Positions 43,308 to 57,728 of a DNA stretch of 64,000 nucleotides are shown one piece after another. Origin of the DNA: G963663315 sp965231905 (GTDB taxonomy: Bacteria; Pseudomonadota; Gammaproteobacteria; Arenicellales; Poriferihabitantaceae); assembly GCA_965231905.1 (NCBI GenBank), contig CBDDOO010000002.1, positions 806,001-870,000 on the forward strand, given 5' to 3'. The notes under the pieces were generated by a model, which searched no databases, was not told the DNA's origin, and saw only the letters and a list, made by a program, of their open reading frames with translations. Position 1 is the stretch's first letter. Each line of letters opens with the position of its first letter. Position numbers and translations under genes: made by a program.

Positions 43308-43832
43308 ATGAGCTTAAGTCTCGATCAGAAAAAAGCAGTGATCAGCGAGGCAGCCGAAGCCATTTCTTCGGCCCGGGCTGGTGTATTGGCTGAGTATCGT
43401 GGATTCAATGTTCAACAGTTGACCTCATTGCGTATGGAAGCGCGAAATGCCGGAGTCTGGGTAAAGGTTGTCAAAAACAATCTGGCCAGGCTCGCGGTCA
43501 GGGATTCGGATTTTGAATGTCTGGCGGAGCATTTTACAGGTCCGGTCATTTTCTCTGCTTCCGAAGACCCGATTGCCGTTGCCAGAGTCATGGCCGCGTT
43601 TGCCAAAGACAATGAAAATTTCAGGATCACTGTGGGCGCTATGAATGGCGACCTCATTGACCTGGCAATGATTCAGCGTCTTTCGTCATTACCGGGTCGG
43701 GATGAGTTGATTGCGAGACTGATGGGTACCATCCAGGCGCCTGTCCGGAAATTCGTATCGACACTGAACGAGGTTCCCGGCAAAGCGGTACGCACCCTTG
43801 CCGCCATAGCGGAAGCATCGGGTGAGGCCTGA
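43308..43832 (+). CDS. rplJ: 50S ribosomal protein L10
   Basis: Stalk base protein carrying L7/L12 dimers. The ATG at 43308 (MSLSLDQKKAVISEA) has TGGAG eight bases upstream; an in-frame extension of five codons is not needed. 174 residues with AEYRGFNVQQLTSLR and VKNNLARLAV. Confidence 0.97.
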   Translation: MSLSLDQKKAVISEAAEAISSARAGVLAEYRGFNVQQLTSLRMEARNAGVWVKVVKNNLARLAVRDSDFECLAEHFTGPVIFSASEDPIAVARVMAAFAKDNENFRITVGAMNGDLIDLAMIQRLSSLPGRDELIARLMGTIQAPVRKFVSTLNEVPGKAVRTLAAIAEASGEA

Positions 43833-43896
43833 TTGTTGAAATCTTTTGCCCATCATTTGAATATTTAATATTGTCCAGCTATCAGGAGTAATTACC

Positions 43897-44280
43897 ATGG
43901 CTTTAAGTAAAGAAGAAGTTCTCGACGCAATCGCGCAGATGTCGGTTCTCGACCTGTCTGAATTGATCAAGGATATGGAAGAAAAATTTGGTGTTTCCGC
44001 AACTGCCCCGGTCGTTGCAGCCGCGGCGCCGGCAGGTGGCGGTGAAGTGGTTGTCGAAGCGGAGGAGAAAGACGAATTTGACGTAGTGTTGACCAGTTTC
44101 GGCGACAAGAAGGTGGGTGTGATCAAAGCGGTTCGCAGTATTACCAGTCTTGGCCTCAAAGAGGCAAAGGACCTGGTGGAAAAAGCGCCCACTGCGATCA
44201 GGGAAGGCGTTGGCAAAAATGAGGCCGAGGACTTCAAAAACCAGCTTGAGGCGGCAGGCGGAACCGTCGAGCTCAAGTAA
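43897..44280 (+). CDS. rplL: 50S ribosomal protein L7/L12
   Basis: Stalk protein recruiting translation factors. 127 residues: N-terminal dimerisation domain, Ala-rich hinge (VVAAAAPAGG) and C-terminal domain EFDVVLTSFGDKKVGVIKAVR with GLKEAKDLVEKAP. A good Shine-Dalgarno (CAGGAG) precedes it. Confidence 0.98.
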   Translation: MALSKEEVLDAIAQMSVLDLSELIKDMEEKFGVSATAPVVAAAAPAGGGEVVVEAEEKDEFDVVLTSFGDKKVGVIKAVRSITSLGLKEAKDLVEKAPTAIREGVGKNEAEDFKNQLEAAGGTVELK

Positions 44281-44441
44281 TTTGGCTTCAATCCAACGAA
44301 CCGGTGTCACAACCGGCCGCATTTGTGTTTCTTTGGAAACGCATTGATGTTTTTTGTGTTCCAGCGGGCATGGACCGGGCGTATATCAAAGCCTGTCCAT
44401 GTTTCCGGAGCATCGGATGATCTGTTATTCAGAGGGTAAAC

Positions 44442-47400
44442 ATGGGTTATTCATATAACGAAAAGAAGCGTATTCGAAAGAACTTCAGTAAACGTTCCGA
44501 TGACTATCAGGTTCCTTACCTGCTGGCTACACAGAAAGAATCATACCGTAAATACCTGCAGGCGGACACGCCGCCGGAACAGCGTATCGACCAGGGTATC
44601 CAGGCGGCGTTCAAATCGGTATTCCCGATAGAAAGTTATAACGGCACCGTTATTCTGGACTTCGTCAGCTATCGCCTGGAAAAACCCAAGTTTGATGTGA
44701 CCGAATGCCAGCAGCGCGGCCTGCTCTATTCCTGCCCGCTGCGCGCTGTCATGCGTCTGGTCATTTTCAACAAAAGCGGCAGTGGCAAGAAACCAAAGGA
44801 TATCATCGAACAGGAAGTCTATCTGGGTGACATGCCGTTAATCACCGATAACGGTACTTTTGTAGTCAATGGAACCGAGCGTGTAATCGTATCCCAGTTG
44901 CACCGCTCACCCGGTGTTATTTTCGACCATGACGGGGGCAAGACACACGCTTCCAGAAAGCTGTTGTTTACTGCCCGCATTATTCCGTATCGGGGGTCCT
45001 GGCTGGATCTGGAGTTTGATCCGAAGGATCTGCTTTATATCCGGATTGACCGGCGCCGCAAGTTGCCGGCCACGATCATGCTGCGGGCGTTGGGCTACAG
45101 TACCGAAGAAATACTGGCCATGTTCTTCGAAAATGATTCCATTACGTTGACCGAAACCGGGGCGACACTGCAACTGGTTCCTGAACGGTTGCGGGGACAA
45201 CGCCTGTATTTCGACTTGATCGGCGCCAGGGGCAAGGTGCTGGTAGAGGCGGAAAAAAGAATTGCGACCCGACATATCAGGGAGCTTGAAAACGCCGGTA
45301 TCAGCGAAATAGCGGTGCCCGTTGAATTTATCCTGGGGCGCACCCTGGCCCGGGATGTTTTCAATCAGGAAACCGGAGAGGTGCTGGCGGAGGCCAACAT
45401 GGAAATCACGTCAAAAGCGCTGGACGATTTCCGGGAAAATGGAATCACCCGGCTGGAAACCATTTATACCAACGATATTGATTGCGGGCCGTTTATTTCA
45501 GAAACCCTGCGTATTGATCCAACCCGTACAGCGGAAGACGCGCACGTTGAAATCTACCGCATGATGCGCCCCGGCGAGCCGCCGATAAAAGAGGCCTCGG
45601 CGGCCTTGTTCAGCAATCTGTTTTTCAACCACGAAAGATATGATCTCTCCGCGGTAGGACGGATGAAACTCAACCGGCGCCTGGGGCGGGAGTCCGATGA
45701 AGGCCCCGGTACATTGAGCAAGCAGGATATTGTGGATGTGATGCGAAAAATCATCTATCTGAAGAACGGCAAAGGGGAAATCGACGACATTGACAATCTC
45801 GGAAATCGCCGTGTGCGTTCGGTCGGTGAGCTGGTCGAGAACCAGTTCCGGATTGGTCTGGTTCGGGTCGAGCGCGCGGTCAAGGAGCGGTTGAATCTGG
45901 TCGAAAGTGAAAATCTGACTCCCCAGGATCTGATTAACGCCAAACCGGTGGCCGCGGTTGTGCGGGAGTTTTTCGGTTCCAGCCAGTTATCCCAATTCAT
46001 GGATCAAACCAATCCCCTTTCGGAGGTCACTCATAAACGGCGGGTTTCCGCATTGGGTCCGGGCGGGCTGACACGCGACCGGGCCGGATTTGAAGTTCGT
46101 GACGTGCACCCGACCCATTACGGACGTGTTTGTCCAATCGAGACTCCCGAGGGCCCCAATATCGGCCTGATCAACTCACTGGCCTGTTTTGCCAAAACCA
46201 ATGAATACGGTTTCCTCGAAACCCCGTATCGCAAGGTGAAAAATGGCAAGGTCACCGGTGAAGTGGATTATCTATCAGCGATCGAAGAGCATAAATTCAT
46301 CATCGCCCAGGCCAATTCCAGGCTCGATTCCAACGGCCGGTTTGTCAATGAACTGGTTTCCTGTCGGCACAAGAATGAGTCTTCACTGTCTTCTCCCGAG
46401 CAGATTGATTACATTGACGTGGCGCCTCAGCAGATTGTTTCGGTGGCGGCGTCGCTGGTTCCGTTCCTTGAGCATGATGACGCCAACCGCGCGCTGATGG
46501 GCGCCAACATGCAGCGACAGGCGGTACCTGTGGTGCGTAGTGAAAAACCGTTGGTCGGTACCGGTATGGAACGCACGGTTGCGATTGATTCCGGAGTGAC
46601 TGTGATCGCCCGTCGCGGCGGTACGGTCGATTCCGTGGACGCCTCCAGAATTGTGGTGCGCGCCAACGATGATGAGGCTATCGAAGGTGAGCCGGGCGTC
46701 GATATTTACAACCTGACCAAATACCAGCGCTCCAATCAGAATACGACCATTAATCAGCGTCCTCTGGTAGAAGTGGGTGATTCGGTTGATCGCGGTGACG
46801 TTCTGGCCGATGGGCCGTCTACCGACATGGGTGAGCTTGCTCTTGGCAGAAATGTGCTGATCGCTTTCATGCCCTGGAATGGCTACAATTTTGAAGATTC
46901 GATTCTGATCTCCGAACGGCTGGTAAAGGATGATGTCTATACCTCGATTCATATCGAAGAATTGTCCTGTACCGCGCGCGACGCCAAACTCGGCTCCGAG
47001 GAGATCAGTCGTGATATCCCCAATGTCAATGAGGGCGCCCTGTCAAAACTGGATGAGTCCGGCATTGTCTACATCGGCGCTGAAGTGCACCCCGGCGATA
47101 TCCTGGTCGGCAAAATCACCCCCAAAGCCGAGACCCAGCTGACGCCGGAAGAAAAACTGCTTCGCGCCATTTTTGGCGAGAAGGCTTCTGATGTGAAAGA
47201 TACTTCCCTGCGTATGCCGTCAGGAATGAAAGGCACGGTTATTGACGTTCAGGTGTTTACCCGGGAAGGTCTTCCAAAAGATGCCCGCGCTATCGCAAAT
47301 GATGAAGATGAACTGATCACCGTTCGGAAAAACCTGAATGACCAGTTGCGTATTGTCGAAGATGACGCCTTTGCCCGGATTGCCAGGCTGTTGCGCGGCC

Positions 47401-48521
47401 AGACCGCGGAAGGAGGCCCCGGCAATTTGATGGCGGGGGAGGTCGTGACGGATGATTATCTGACTGGATTGGGCCGCAAGGAATGGTTTGAAATCCGTCT
47501 TGGAAACGAAGAAGCCAATCAGGCGATCGAGAAAATCCGGGATCAGATGGATGTCCAGCGTGAAGAGTTTGATCGCCGCTTCGAAGAAAAACGCGGGAAA
47601 ATCGAAATGGGCGATGATCTTGCTCCGGGCGTTCTGAAAATCGTCAAGGTCTTTGTCGCGGTAAAACGAAGATTGCAGCCCGGCGATAAAATGGCGGGGC
47701 GCCATGGTAACAAGGGGGTTATTTCCAAGATCATTCCGGTTGAAGATATGCCCTGGATGGAAGACGGCACCACAGTGGATATCTGTCTGAATCCTTTGGG
47801 TGTGCCTTCGCGGATGAATGTGGGGCAGGTTCTGGAAACCCATTTGGGGTGGGCGGCGAAAAAAATTGGCGAGAGAATTGATGAAATGCTGCGCAAGAAC
47901 AAGCGCATCAACCAGCTCCGCGGGTATCTTGAAAAGGTATACAACTCCAGCGGCAAGAAAGAATCACTGAGTGATTTCTCGGATACTGAATTGATTGAAC
48001 TGGCAAGAAATCTGGGTCAGGGAGTGCCTATGGCGACACCGGTATTCGACGGCGCTCACGAAAGTGAGATCAAAGGCATGTTAAAGCTGGCCGGGATTCC
48101 CGAGAGCGGTCAGACCACACTGTACGATGGCCGTACCGGCGAACCGTTTGACCGGCCGGTTACTTGCGGCTATATGTATATCCTCAAGCTGAATCACCTG
48201 GTCGATGACAAGATGCATGCCCGTTCAACCGGACCTTATAGCTTGATTACTCAGCAACCACTGGGGGGCAAGGCACAGTTCGGCGGCCAAAGATTCGGTG
48301 AAATGGAAGTCTGGGCGCTGGAGGCTTATGGCGCCGCCTATACCCTGCAGGAAATGCTTACGGTTAAATCCGATGATGTGGGCGGTCGTTCCAAGATTTA
48401 CGAAAATATTATTCGCGGTGACCATGGCATGGATACCGGTATGCCGGAATCGTTTAATGTTCTGGTCAAGGAGATTCGCGCGCTGGGACTCAATCTGGAG
48501 TTAAAGCATGATCGCCACTGA
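44442..48521 (+). CDS. rpoB: DNA-directed RNA polymerase beta subunit
   Basis: 1359 residues, normal for proteobacteria. The rifampicin-binding segment SSQLSQFMDQTNPLSE lies near residue 511; relative to E. coli the Asn after MDQ is Thr, and the usual resistance positions otherwise look wild type. The catalytic and template-contact block KMAGRHGNKGVISK is near residue 1083, and the C-terminal SFNVLVKEIRALGLN is intact. A 161-base gap separates it from rplL. Confidence 0.99.
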   Translation: MGYSYNEKKRIRKNFSKRSDDYQVPYLLATQKESYRKYLQADTPPEQRIDQGIQAAFKSVFPIESYNGTVILDFVSYRLEKPKFDVTECQQRGLLYSCPLRAVMRLVIFNKSGSGKKPKDIIEQEVYLGDMPLITDNGTFVVNGTERVIVSQLHRSPGVIFDHDGGKTHASRKLLFTARIIPYRGSWLDLEFDPKDLLYIRIDRRRKLPATIMLRALGYSTEEILAMFFENDSITLTETGATLQLVPERLRGQRLYFDLIGARGKVLVEAEKRIATRHIRELENAGISEIAVPVEFILGRTLARDVFNQETGEVLAEANMEITSKALDDFRENGITRLETIYTNDIDCGPFISETLRIDPTRTAEDAHVEIYRMMRPGEPPIKEASAALFSNLFFNHERYDLSAVGRMKLNRRLGRESDEGPGTLSKQDIVDVMRKIIYLKNGKGEIDDIDNLGNRRVRSVGELVENQFRIGLVRVERAVKERLNLVESENLTPQDLINAKPVAAVVREFFGSSQLSQFMDQTNPLSEVTHKRRVSALGPGGLTRDRAGFEVRDVHPTHYGRVCPIETPEGPNIGLINSLACFAKTNEYGFLETPYRKVKNGKVTGEVDYLSAIEEHKFIIAQANSRLDSNGRFVNELVSCRHKNESSLSSPEQIDYIDVAPQQIVSVAASLVPFLEHDDANRALMGANMQRQAVPVVRSEKPLVGTGMERTVAIDSGVTVIARRGGTVDSVDASRIVVRANDDEAIEGEPGVDIYNLTKYQRSNQNTTINQRPLVEVGDSVDRGDVLADGPSTDMGELALGRNVLIAFMPWNGYNFEDSILISERLVKDDVYTSIHIEELSCTARDAKLGSEEISRDIPNVNEGALSKLDESGIVYIGAEVHPGDILVGKITPKAETQLTPEEKLLRAIFGEKASDVKDTSLRMPSGMKGTVIDVQVFTREGLPKDARAIANDEDELITVRKNLNDQLRIVEDDAFARIARLLRGQTAEGGPGNLMAGEVVTDDYLTGLGRKEWFEIRLGNEEANQAIEKIRDQMDVQREEFDRRFEEKRGKIEMGDDLAPGVLKIVKVFVAVKRRLQPGDKMAGRHGNKGVISKIIPVEDMPWMEDGTTVDICLNPLGVPSRMNVGQVLETHLGWAAKKIGERIDEMLRKNKRINQLRGYLEKVYNSSGKKESLSDFSDTELIELARNLGQGVPMATPVFDGAHESEIKGMLKLAGIPESGQTTLYDGRTGEPFDRPVTCGYMYILKLNHLVDDKMHARSTGPYSLITQQPLGGKAQFGGQRFGEMEVWALEAYGAAYTLQEMLTVKSDDVGGRSKIYENIIRGDHGMDTGMPESFNVLVKEIRALGLNLELKHDRH

Positions 48522-48599
48522 TTTCAGGGTTGCCGGAATAACCAGACTGAGAAGTCACAGATCAGCGAATCCGTTAGTAGCTAACAGAGGCAGCAAATA

Positions 48600-52826
<4,227 letters not shown>

Positions 52827-52894
52827 GCGTAAAGGAACGAGCGTCATGGGGCTGGGTTTTTGTGGCTATATGCAGTTTTATCGGGCTTCATCCC

Positions 52895-52923
52895 TTGACA
52901 GAGAATTTGTCCCGACATAAAAT
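52895..52923 (+). promoter_or_regulatory. Strong promoter of the str operon (rpsL-rpsG-fusA-tuf)
   Basis: Consensus TTGACA at 52895-52900, a 17-base spacer and TAAAAT at 52918-52923, followed by CGCGCC, a GC-rich discriminator suited to stringent control. The transcript would carry a leader of about 120 bases before rpsL. Confidence 0.85.
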
Positions 52924-53048
52924 CGCGCCCCCTCGGGTATGGATACCATTCACCATCTGCAGAATTTCCGGGACTTATCAGGAGCGACTGGCGGTATTTC
53001 CGGGGGCAGGTAGATAATGTTAAGAATAATTTTTTAAAAACCCAGCGA

Positions 53049-53423
53049 ATGCCGACACTAAACCAACTGGTCAGAAACCCGCGACAAAAGCAGGTCAGGA
53101 AGTCCAATGTTCCGGCCCTGCAGGCTTGTCCGCAAAAGCGCGGTGTTTGCACCCGGGTATATACGACAACCCCCAAGAAGCCAAATTCTGCACTGCGCAA
53201 GGTGGCCAGGGTGCGGCTGACCAATGGCCACGAAGTGACCACTTATATCGGTGGTGAAGGCCATAATCTGCAGGAGCACTCGGTGGTGTTGATTAGAGGT
53301 GGACGTGTGAAGGATTTGCCGGGCGTCCGGTATCATACTGTGCGTGGAGCGCTGGATACGTCCGGTGTGTCAGACAGACGTCAGGGCCGTTCGAAATACG
53401 GCGCCAAACGTCCCAAGTCTTAA
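53049..53423 (+). CDS. rpsL: 30S ribosomal protein S12
   Basis: Decoding-site protein, 124 residues. The streptomycin-relevant segments TTPKKPNSALRK and GGRVKDLPGVRYH carry wild-type lysines. Start MPTLNQLVRNPR is canonical. Confidence 0.99.
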   Translation: MPTLNQLVRNPRQKQVRKSNVPALQACPQKRGVCTRVYTTTPKKPNSALRKVARVRLTNGHEVTTYIGGEGHNLQEHSVVLIRGGRVKDLPGVRYHTVRGALDTSGVSDRRQGRSKYGAKRPKS

Positions 53424-53462
53424 ATTGCAGGCATTCCGGTCGCCCCGGAACGAAATCGAGAT

Positions 53463-53936
53463 ATGTCAAGACGAAGAGAAGTCCCCAAGAGGAAGATTTT
53501 GCCGGATCCCAAATACAAGGATCAGACAGTCGCAAAATTTATCAATATCATCATGCTGGACGGCAAGAAGTCGATTGCCGAGGGAATCATGTACGGCGCG
53601 CTCGATATCATAAAGGAGCGTAAGGCCACGGAAGACGTGGTCCAGGTCTTTAACTCTGCCCTGGAAAATGTCAGTCCCGGCGTCGAAGTGAAAAGCCGTC
53701 GGGTCGGCGGCGCCACCTATCAGGTGCCGGTTGAGGTACGCCCAAACCGTCAAATGGCGCTGGCTATGAGATGGCTGGTGGCCGCCGCGCGCAAGCGGTC
53801 CGAGAAATCCATGACAGCCCGGCTGGCGGGGGAACTGATGGACGCCTCACAAGAGCGCGGCAGCGCCTTCAAAAAGCGGGAAGACACTCACAAGATGGCC
53901 GAAGCCAACAAGGCGTTTTCTCATTACAGATTCTGA
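53463..53936 (+). CDS. rpsG: 30S ribosomal protein S7
   Basis: Nucleates assembly of the 30S head. 157 residues, MSRRREVPKRKILPDPKY start, SRRVGGATYQVPVEVRP core and the C-terminal HKMAEANKAFSHYRF. Follows rpsL after 39 bases. Confidence 0.99.
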   Translation: MSRRREVPKRKILPDPKYKDQTVAKFINIIMLDGKKSIAEGIMYGALDIIKERKATEDVVQVFNSALENVSPGVEVKSRRVGGATYQVPVEVRPNRQMALAMRWLVAAARKRSEKSMTARLAGELMDASQERGSAFKKREDTHKMAEANKAFSHYRF

Positions 53937-53975
53937 CAACAGATATTCCTTCACACGAACCCGGAACTTCAGGCA

Positions 53976-56069
53976 GTGCCACGCAAAACCCCACTCGAGC
54001 GTTATCGTAATATCGGCATCATGGCTCACATTGACGCCGGCAAAACGACGACCACTGAGCGCATACTCTTCTATACCGGCCTTTCCCACAAGCTCGGTGA
54101 GGTGCATGACGGCAATGCGGTAATGGACTGGATGGAACAGGAACAGGAGAGAGGGATCACCATTACTTCTGCGGCTACCACCTGTTTCTGGAGTGGTATG
54201 GATAAAAGCCTGGAACAGCATCGAATTAATATCATCGACACTCCCGGACACGTTGATTTCACCATTGAAGTCGAACGTTCGCTGCGTGTGCTGGACGGCG
54301 CAGTGGCTGTGTTTTGCGCAGTAGGGGGGGTTGAACCACAGTCGGAAACAGTGTGGCGCCAAGCCGACAAATACAATGTGCCAAGAATGGCCTTTGTCAA
54401 TAAAATGGATCGGACCGGGGCGGATTTCGAGCGCGTTACCGGACAGATCGAAAACCGGCTCGGCGCCAACCCGGTCATGATGCAATTGAATATCGGCGCC
54501 GAAGAGCATTTCAGGGGGGTGGTTGACCTCGTCAAAATGAAAGCGATCTCATGGAAAGAAGAAAACATGGGCGTCGAGTTTGAATACAGTGACATCCCTG
54601 AAGGACTGGTCGAAAAAGCCGGTCAACTCAGAACCAGACTGGTGGAAACGGCCGCCGAAGCAGACGAGGAAATGATGGAACGTTACTTCGAAAACGGGGA
54701 TCTTTGTGAACAGGAAATCAGGAGAGGGATTCGAATCCGTACCCTGAATAATGAGATTATCCCGGTATTTTGCGGTTCCGCCTTCAAGAACAAAGGTGTT
54801 CAGACGCTGCTTGACGGGATCATTGATTTCATGCCCACCCCACTGGACGTGCCGGCAATCAATGGCGTGGCCGAAGACGGGGAAACCCGGATTCTCCGCA
54901 AGTCTGATGACGGGGAGCCGTTTTCCGCGCTGGCATTCAAGATCATGTCAGATTCGTTTTTCGGGCAACTGGTTTTCTTTCGCGTGTATTCAGGAACCAT
55001 GAAGACCGGCGATACCGTGATCAATTCAGTCAAGGGAAAAAAGGAACGGATTGGCCGGATATTGCAGATGCACTCCAATAACAGGGAGGATATCAAGCAA
55101 GTGTATGCCGGTGACATAGCGGCGGCGGTGGGGTTGAAAAGCATCACTACCGGCGATACCCTGTGCGCGGCCAATTCCGTAGTGGCGCTGGAAAAAATGG
55201 AATTCCCGGATCCGGTTATCGCCCAGGCGGTTGAACCGAAAACCAGGTCCGATCAGGAGAAGCTGGGTATTGCTTTGGGCAAACTGGCCCGGGAAGACCC
55301 TTCCTTCCAGGTTCGTTCTGATGAAGAGTCCGGACAGACCATTATTTCCGGTATGGGTGAATTGCATCTCGAAATCATCGTCGACCGGTTGAAAAGGGAA
55401 TTCAGTGTGGATGCCAATATCGGCAAACCCCAGGTTGCCTATCGGGAAACGATTACCGAATCGGTTGAAATGGAGCACAAGTATGCGAAGCAGACTGGCG
55501 GGCGTGGTCAATATGGTCATGTTCATGTCCGTCTTGAGCCGCAGGAACTGGGGACGGGGTATCAATTTGTCGATGAGATCAAGGGTGGCGTTATACCCAG
55601 GGAGTACATTCCCGCAGTCGATAAAGGTATTCAGGCCGCGATGCAGTCGGGGGTGGTTGCGGGTTATCCGGTGATTGATGTCAAGGCAACCCTGTTTTAT
55701 GGCTCCTATCACGATGTTGATTCATCCGAGCATGCGTTCAAGGCAGCCGGTTCCATGGCTTTTCGGGAAGGCGCCAGAATTGCCAGGCCGCAGTTGCTGG
55801 AACCGATGATGACGGTGGAAGTGGTAACCCCGGAAGAATATATGGGAAGCGTGAACGGGGATTTGAGCGCCCGGCGTGGTCTGATCAGTGAAATGAGGGA
55901 TTCGTCAGGTGGGAAAGTCATAAGGGCTGAAGTGCCCTTGTCGGAGATGTTCGGTTATGCTACCGCATTGCGTTCTGCAACGCAGGGGCGGGCGAATTAT
56001 ACGATGGAGTTCAGGAAATACGCCCCGGTTCCGGAAAATATTGTGGCCGCAGTCAAGGTTGCCGCCTGA
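53976..56069 (+). CDS. fusA: Elongation factor G
   Basis: Ribosomal translocase GTPase, 697 residues from a GTG start. G1 AHIDAGKTTTTERIL, G3 DTPGHVDF, G4 NKMD and domain IV (GGVIPREYIPAVDKGI) are visible. Normal length for the canonical EF-G. Confidence 0.98.
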   Translation: MPRKTPLERYRNIGIMAHIDAGKTTTTERILFYTGLSHKLGEVHDGNAVMDWMEQEQERGITITSAATTCFWSGMDKSLEQHRINIIDTPGHVDFTIEVERSLRVLDGAVAVFCAVGGVEPQSETVWRQADKYNVPRMAFVNKMDRTGADFERVTGQIENRLGANPVMMQLNIGAEEHFRGVVDLVKMKAISWKEENMGVEFEYSDIPEGLVEKAGQLRTRLVETAAEADEEMMERYFENGDLCEQEIRRGIRIRTLNNEIIPVFCGSAFKNKGVQTLLDGIIDFMPTPLDVPAINGVAEDGETRILRKSDDGEPFSALAFKIMSDSFFGQLVFFRVYSGTMKTGDTVINSVKGKKERIGRILQMHSNNREDIKQVYAGDIAAAVGLKSITTGDTLCAANSVVALEKMEFPDPVIAQAVEPKTRSDQEKLGIALGKLAREDPSFQVRSDEESGQTIISGMGELHLEIIVDRLKREFSVDANIGKPQVAYRETITESVEMEHKYAKQTGGRGQYGHVHVRLEPQELGTGYQFVDEIKGGVIPREYIPAVDKGIQAAMQSGVVAGYPVIDVKATLFYGSYHDVDSSEHAFKAAGSMAFREGARIARPQLLEPMMTVEVVTPEEYMGSVNGDLSARRGLISEMRDSSGGKVIRAEVPLSEMFGYATALRSATQGRANYTMEFRKYAPVPENIVAAVKVAA

Positions 56070-56146
56070 TCGGTTCATGCAGCGCGCAGATTAAGTTTCA
56101 GTAACGAATTCAAGTAACAAATAAAGATTATTCAGGAGACCCATCC

Positions 56147-57340
56147 ATGGCGAAAGAAAAATTTGAGAGAACGAAGCCGCATGTAAATGTCGGTACGATT
56201 GGTCATGTCGATCATGGCAAGACGACGCTGACGGCGGCGATGACCAGGGTGTTGTCGGCTCGATACGGCGGTACTGAATCGAAAGCGTTTGACGAGATCG
56301 ACAACGCGCCGGAGGAGAAGTCCCGCGGAATCACGATCGCCACTGCGCACGTCGAATACCAGACCGAAAATCGGCACTATGCGCACGTTGATTGCCCGGG
56401 TCACGCCGACTACATCAAAAACATGATTACCGGCGCCGCGCAGATGGATGGAGCGATCCTGGTATGCAGCGCCGCGGATGGTCCGATGCCGCAGACGCGA
56501 GAGCACATTCTGCTGGCGCGTCAGGTTGGGGTTCCCTATATCGTGGTCTATCTGAACAAGGCCGACATGGTGGATGACGAGGAATTGATGGAACTGGTCG
56601 AGATGGAAATACGGGAATTGCTGGACACCTACGAATTCCCCGGTGATGATACCCCGATCGTGGTTGGCAGCGCCCTGAAAGCGCTGGAAGGAGACGACTC
56701 GGATATTGGAGAAGGCTCGATTCTCAAGCTGGCGGAAGCGCTGGACAGTTATATCCCGGAGCCGGAACGCAAGGTGGACGGCGACTTCCTGATGCCGGTA
56801 GAAGATGTGTTTTCGATATCCGGGAGAGGTACGGTGGTGACCGGACGAATTGAACGAGGCGTGATCAAGGTCGGGGAGGAGATTGCCATTGTCGGGATCA
56901 AGGATACCATGGTGACGGTTTGTACCGGTGTCGAGATGTTCCGCAAGCTGCTGGACGAAGGCCAGGCGGGAGACAACGTGGGGGTTCTGCTGCGCGGGAC
57001 CAAACGCGAGGAAGTGGAGCGCGGACAGGTGCTGGCGAAGCCCAAAAGCATTACGCCGCATACCCGGTTCGATGCGGAAGTGTATATCCTGTCGAAGGAG
57101 GAAGGCGGCCGTCATACGCCATTTTTCAATGGATACCGCCCCCAGTTTTACTTCCGGACGACAGATGTAACCGGGTCATGTGATTTGCCGTCGGATATTG
57201 AGATGGTGATGCCGGGCGATAATGTGGCGATGTCGGTGGCATTGATTGCGCCGATTGCGATGGAAGAGGGATTGCGGTTTGCGATCCGGGAAGGTGGGCG
57301 TACTGTGGGAGCGGGCGTCGTTACCAAAATCATCGAATGA
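56147..57340 (+). CDS. tuf: Elongation factor Tu
   Basis: Delivers aminoacyl-tRNA. 397 residues: GHVDHGKTTLTAAMT, DCPGHADYIKNMITGAAQMD, NKADMVDDEE, and C-terminal domain ending VVTKIIE. It is the only tuf gene in the window; the second copy usual beside the tRNA cluster is absent. AGGAG upstream is a clear Shine-Dalgarno. Confidence 0.99.
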   Translation: MAKEKFERTKPHVNVGTIGHVDHGKTTLTAAMTRVLSARYGGTESKAFDEIDNAPEEKSRGITIATAHVEYQTENRHYAHVDCPGHADYIKNMITGAAQMDGAILVCSAADGPMPQTREHILLARQVGVPYIVVYLNKADMVDDEELMELVEMEIRELLDTYEFPGDDTPIVVGSALKALEGDDSDIGEGSILKLAEALDSYIPEPERKVDGDFLMPVEDVFSISGRGTVVTGRIERGVIKVGEEIAIVGIKDTMVTVCTGVEMFRKLLDEGQAGDNVGVLLRGTKREEVERGQVLAKPKSITPHTRFDAEVYILSKEEGGRHTPFFNGYRPQFYFRTTDVTGSCDLPSDIEMVMPGDNVAMSVALIAPIAMEEGLRFAIREGGRTVGAGVVTKIIE

Positions 57341-57378
57341 TTTTATAAAAAAGGCGGTTCCGGGAGAATTTCTGAACA

Positions 57379-57693
57379 ATGGTAGAAAATCAAAAAATCC
57401 GTATCAGTTTGAAAGCGTTCGATCACAAGATGATTGATCATTCGGCGCTGGAAATCGTCGATACGGCCCGACGCACAGGCGCATTGGTAAAGGGCCCTAT
57501 CCCGCTGCCGACCAGGATCGAAAAATACACGCTTTTGCGGTCCCCACACGTCAACAAGAAAGCTCGGGACCAGTTTGAAATCAGGACCCACAAGAGGATT
57601 CTCGATATCGTGCAACCGACCGATAAAACGGTAGACGCCTTGATGAAGCTCGACCTCGCTGCCGGGGTTGACGTGGAAATCAAATTGAACTGA
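57379..57693 (+). CDS. rpsJ: 30S ribosomal protein S10
   Basis: 104 residues with IRISLKAFDHKMIDHSA and RSPHVNKKARDQFEIRTHKR. Also known as NusE in antitermination. Only 38 bases separate it from tuf, too little for a separate S10 leader of the E. coli kind. Confidence 0.98.
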   Translation: MVENQKIRISLKAFDHKMIDHSALEIVDTARRTGALVKGPIPLPTRIEKYTLLRSPHVNKKARDQFEIRTHKRILDIVQPTDKTVDALMKLDLAAGVDVEIKLN

Positions 57694-57728
57694 ACAAACA
57701 GATCAACGAGACACAGACAGGTTACAAG

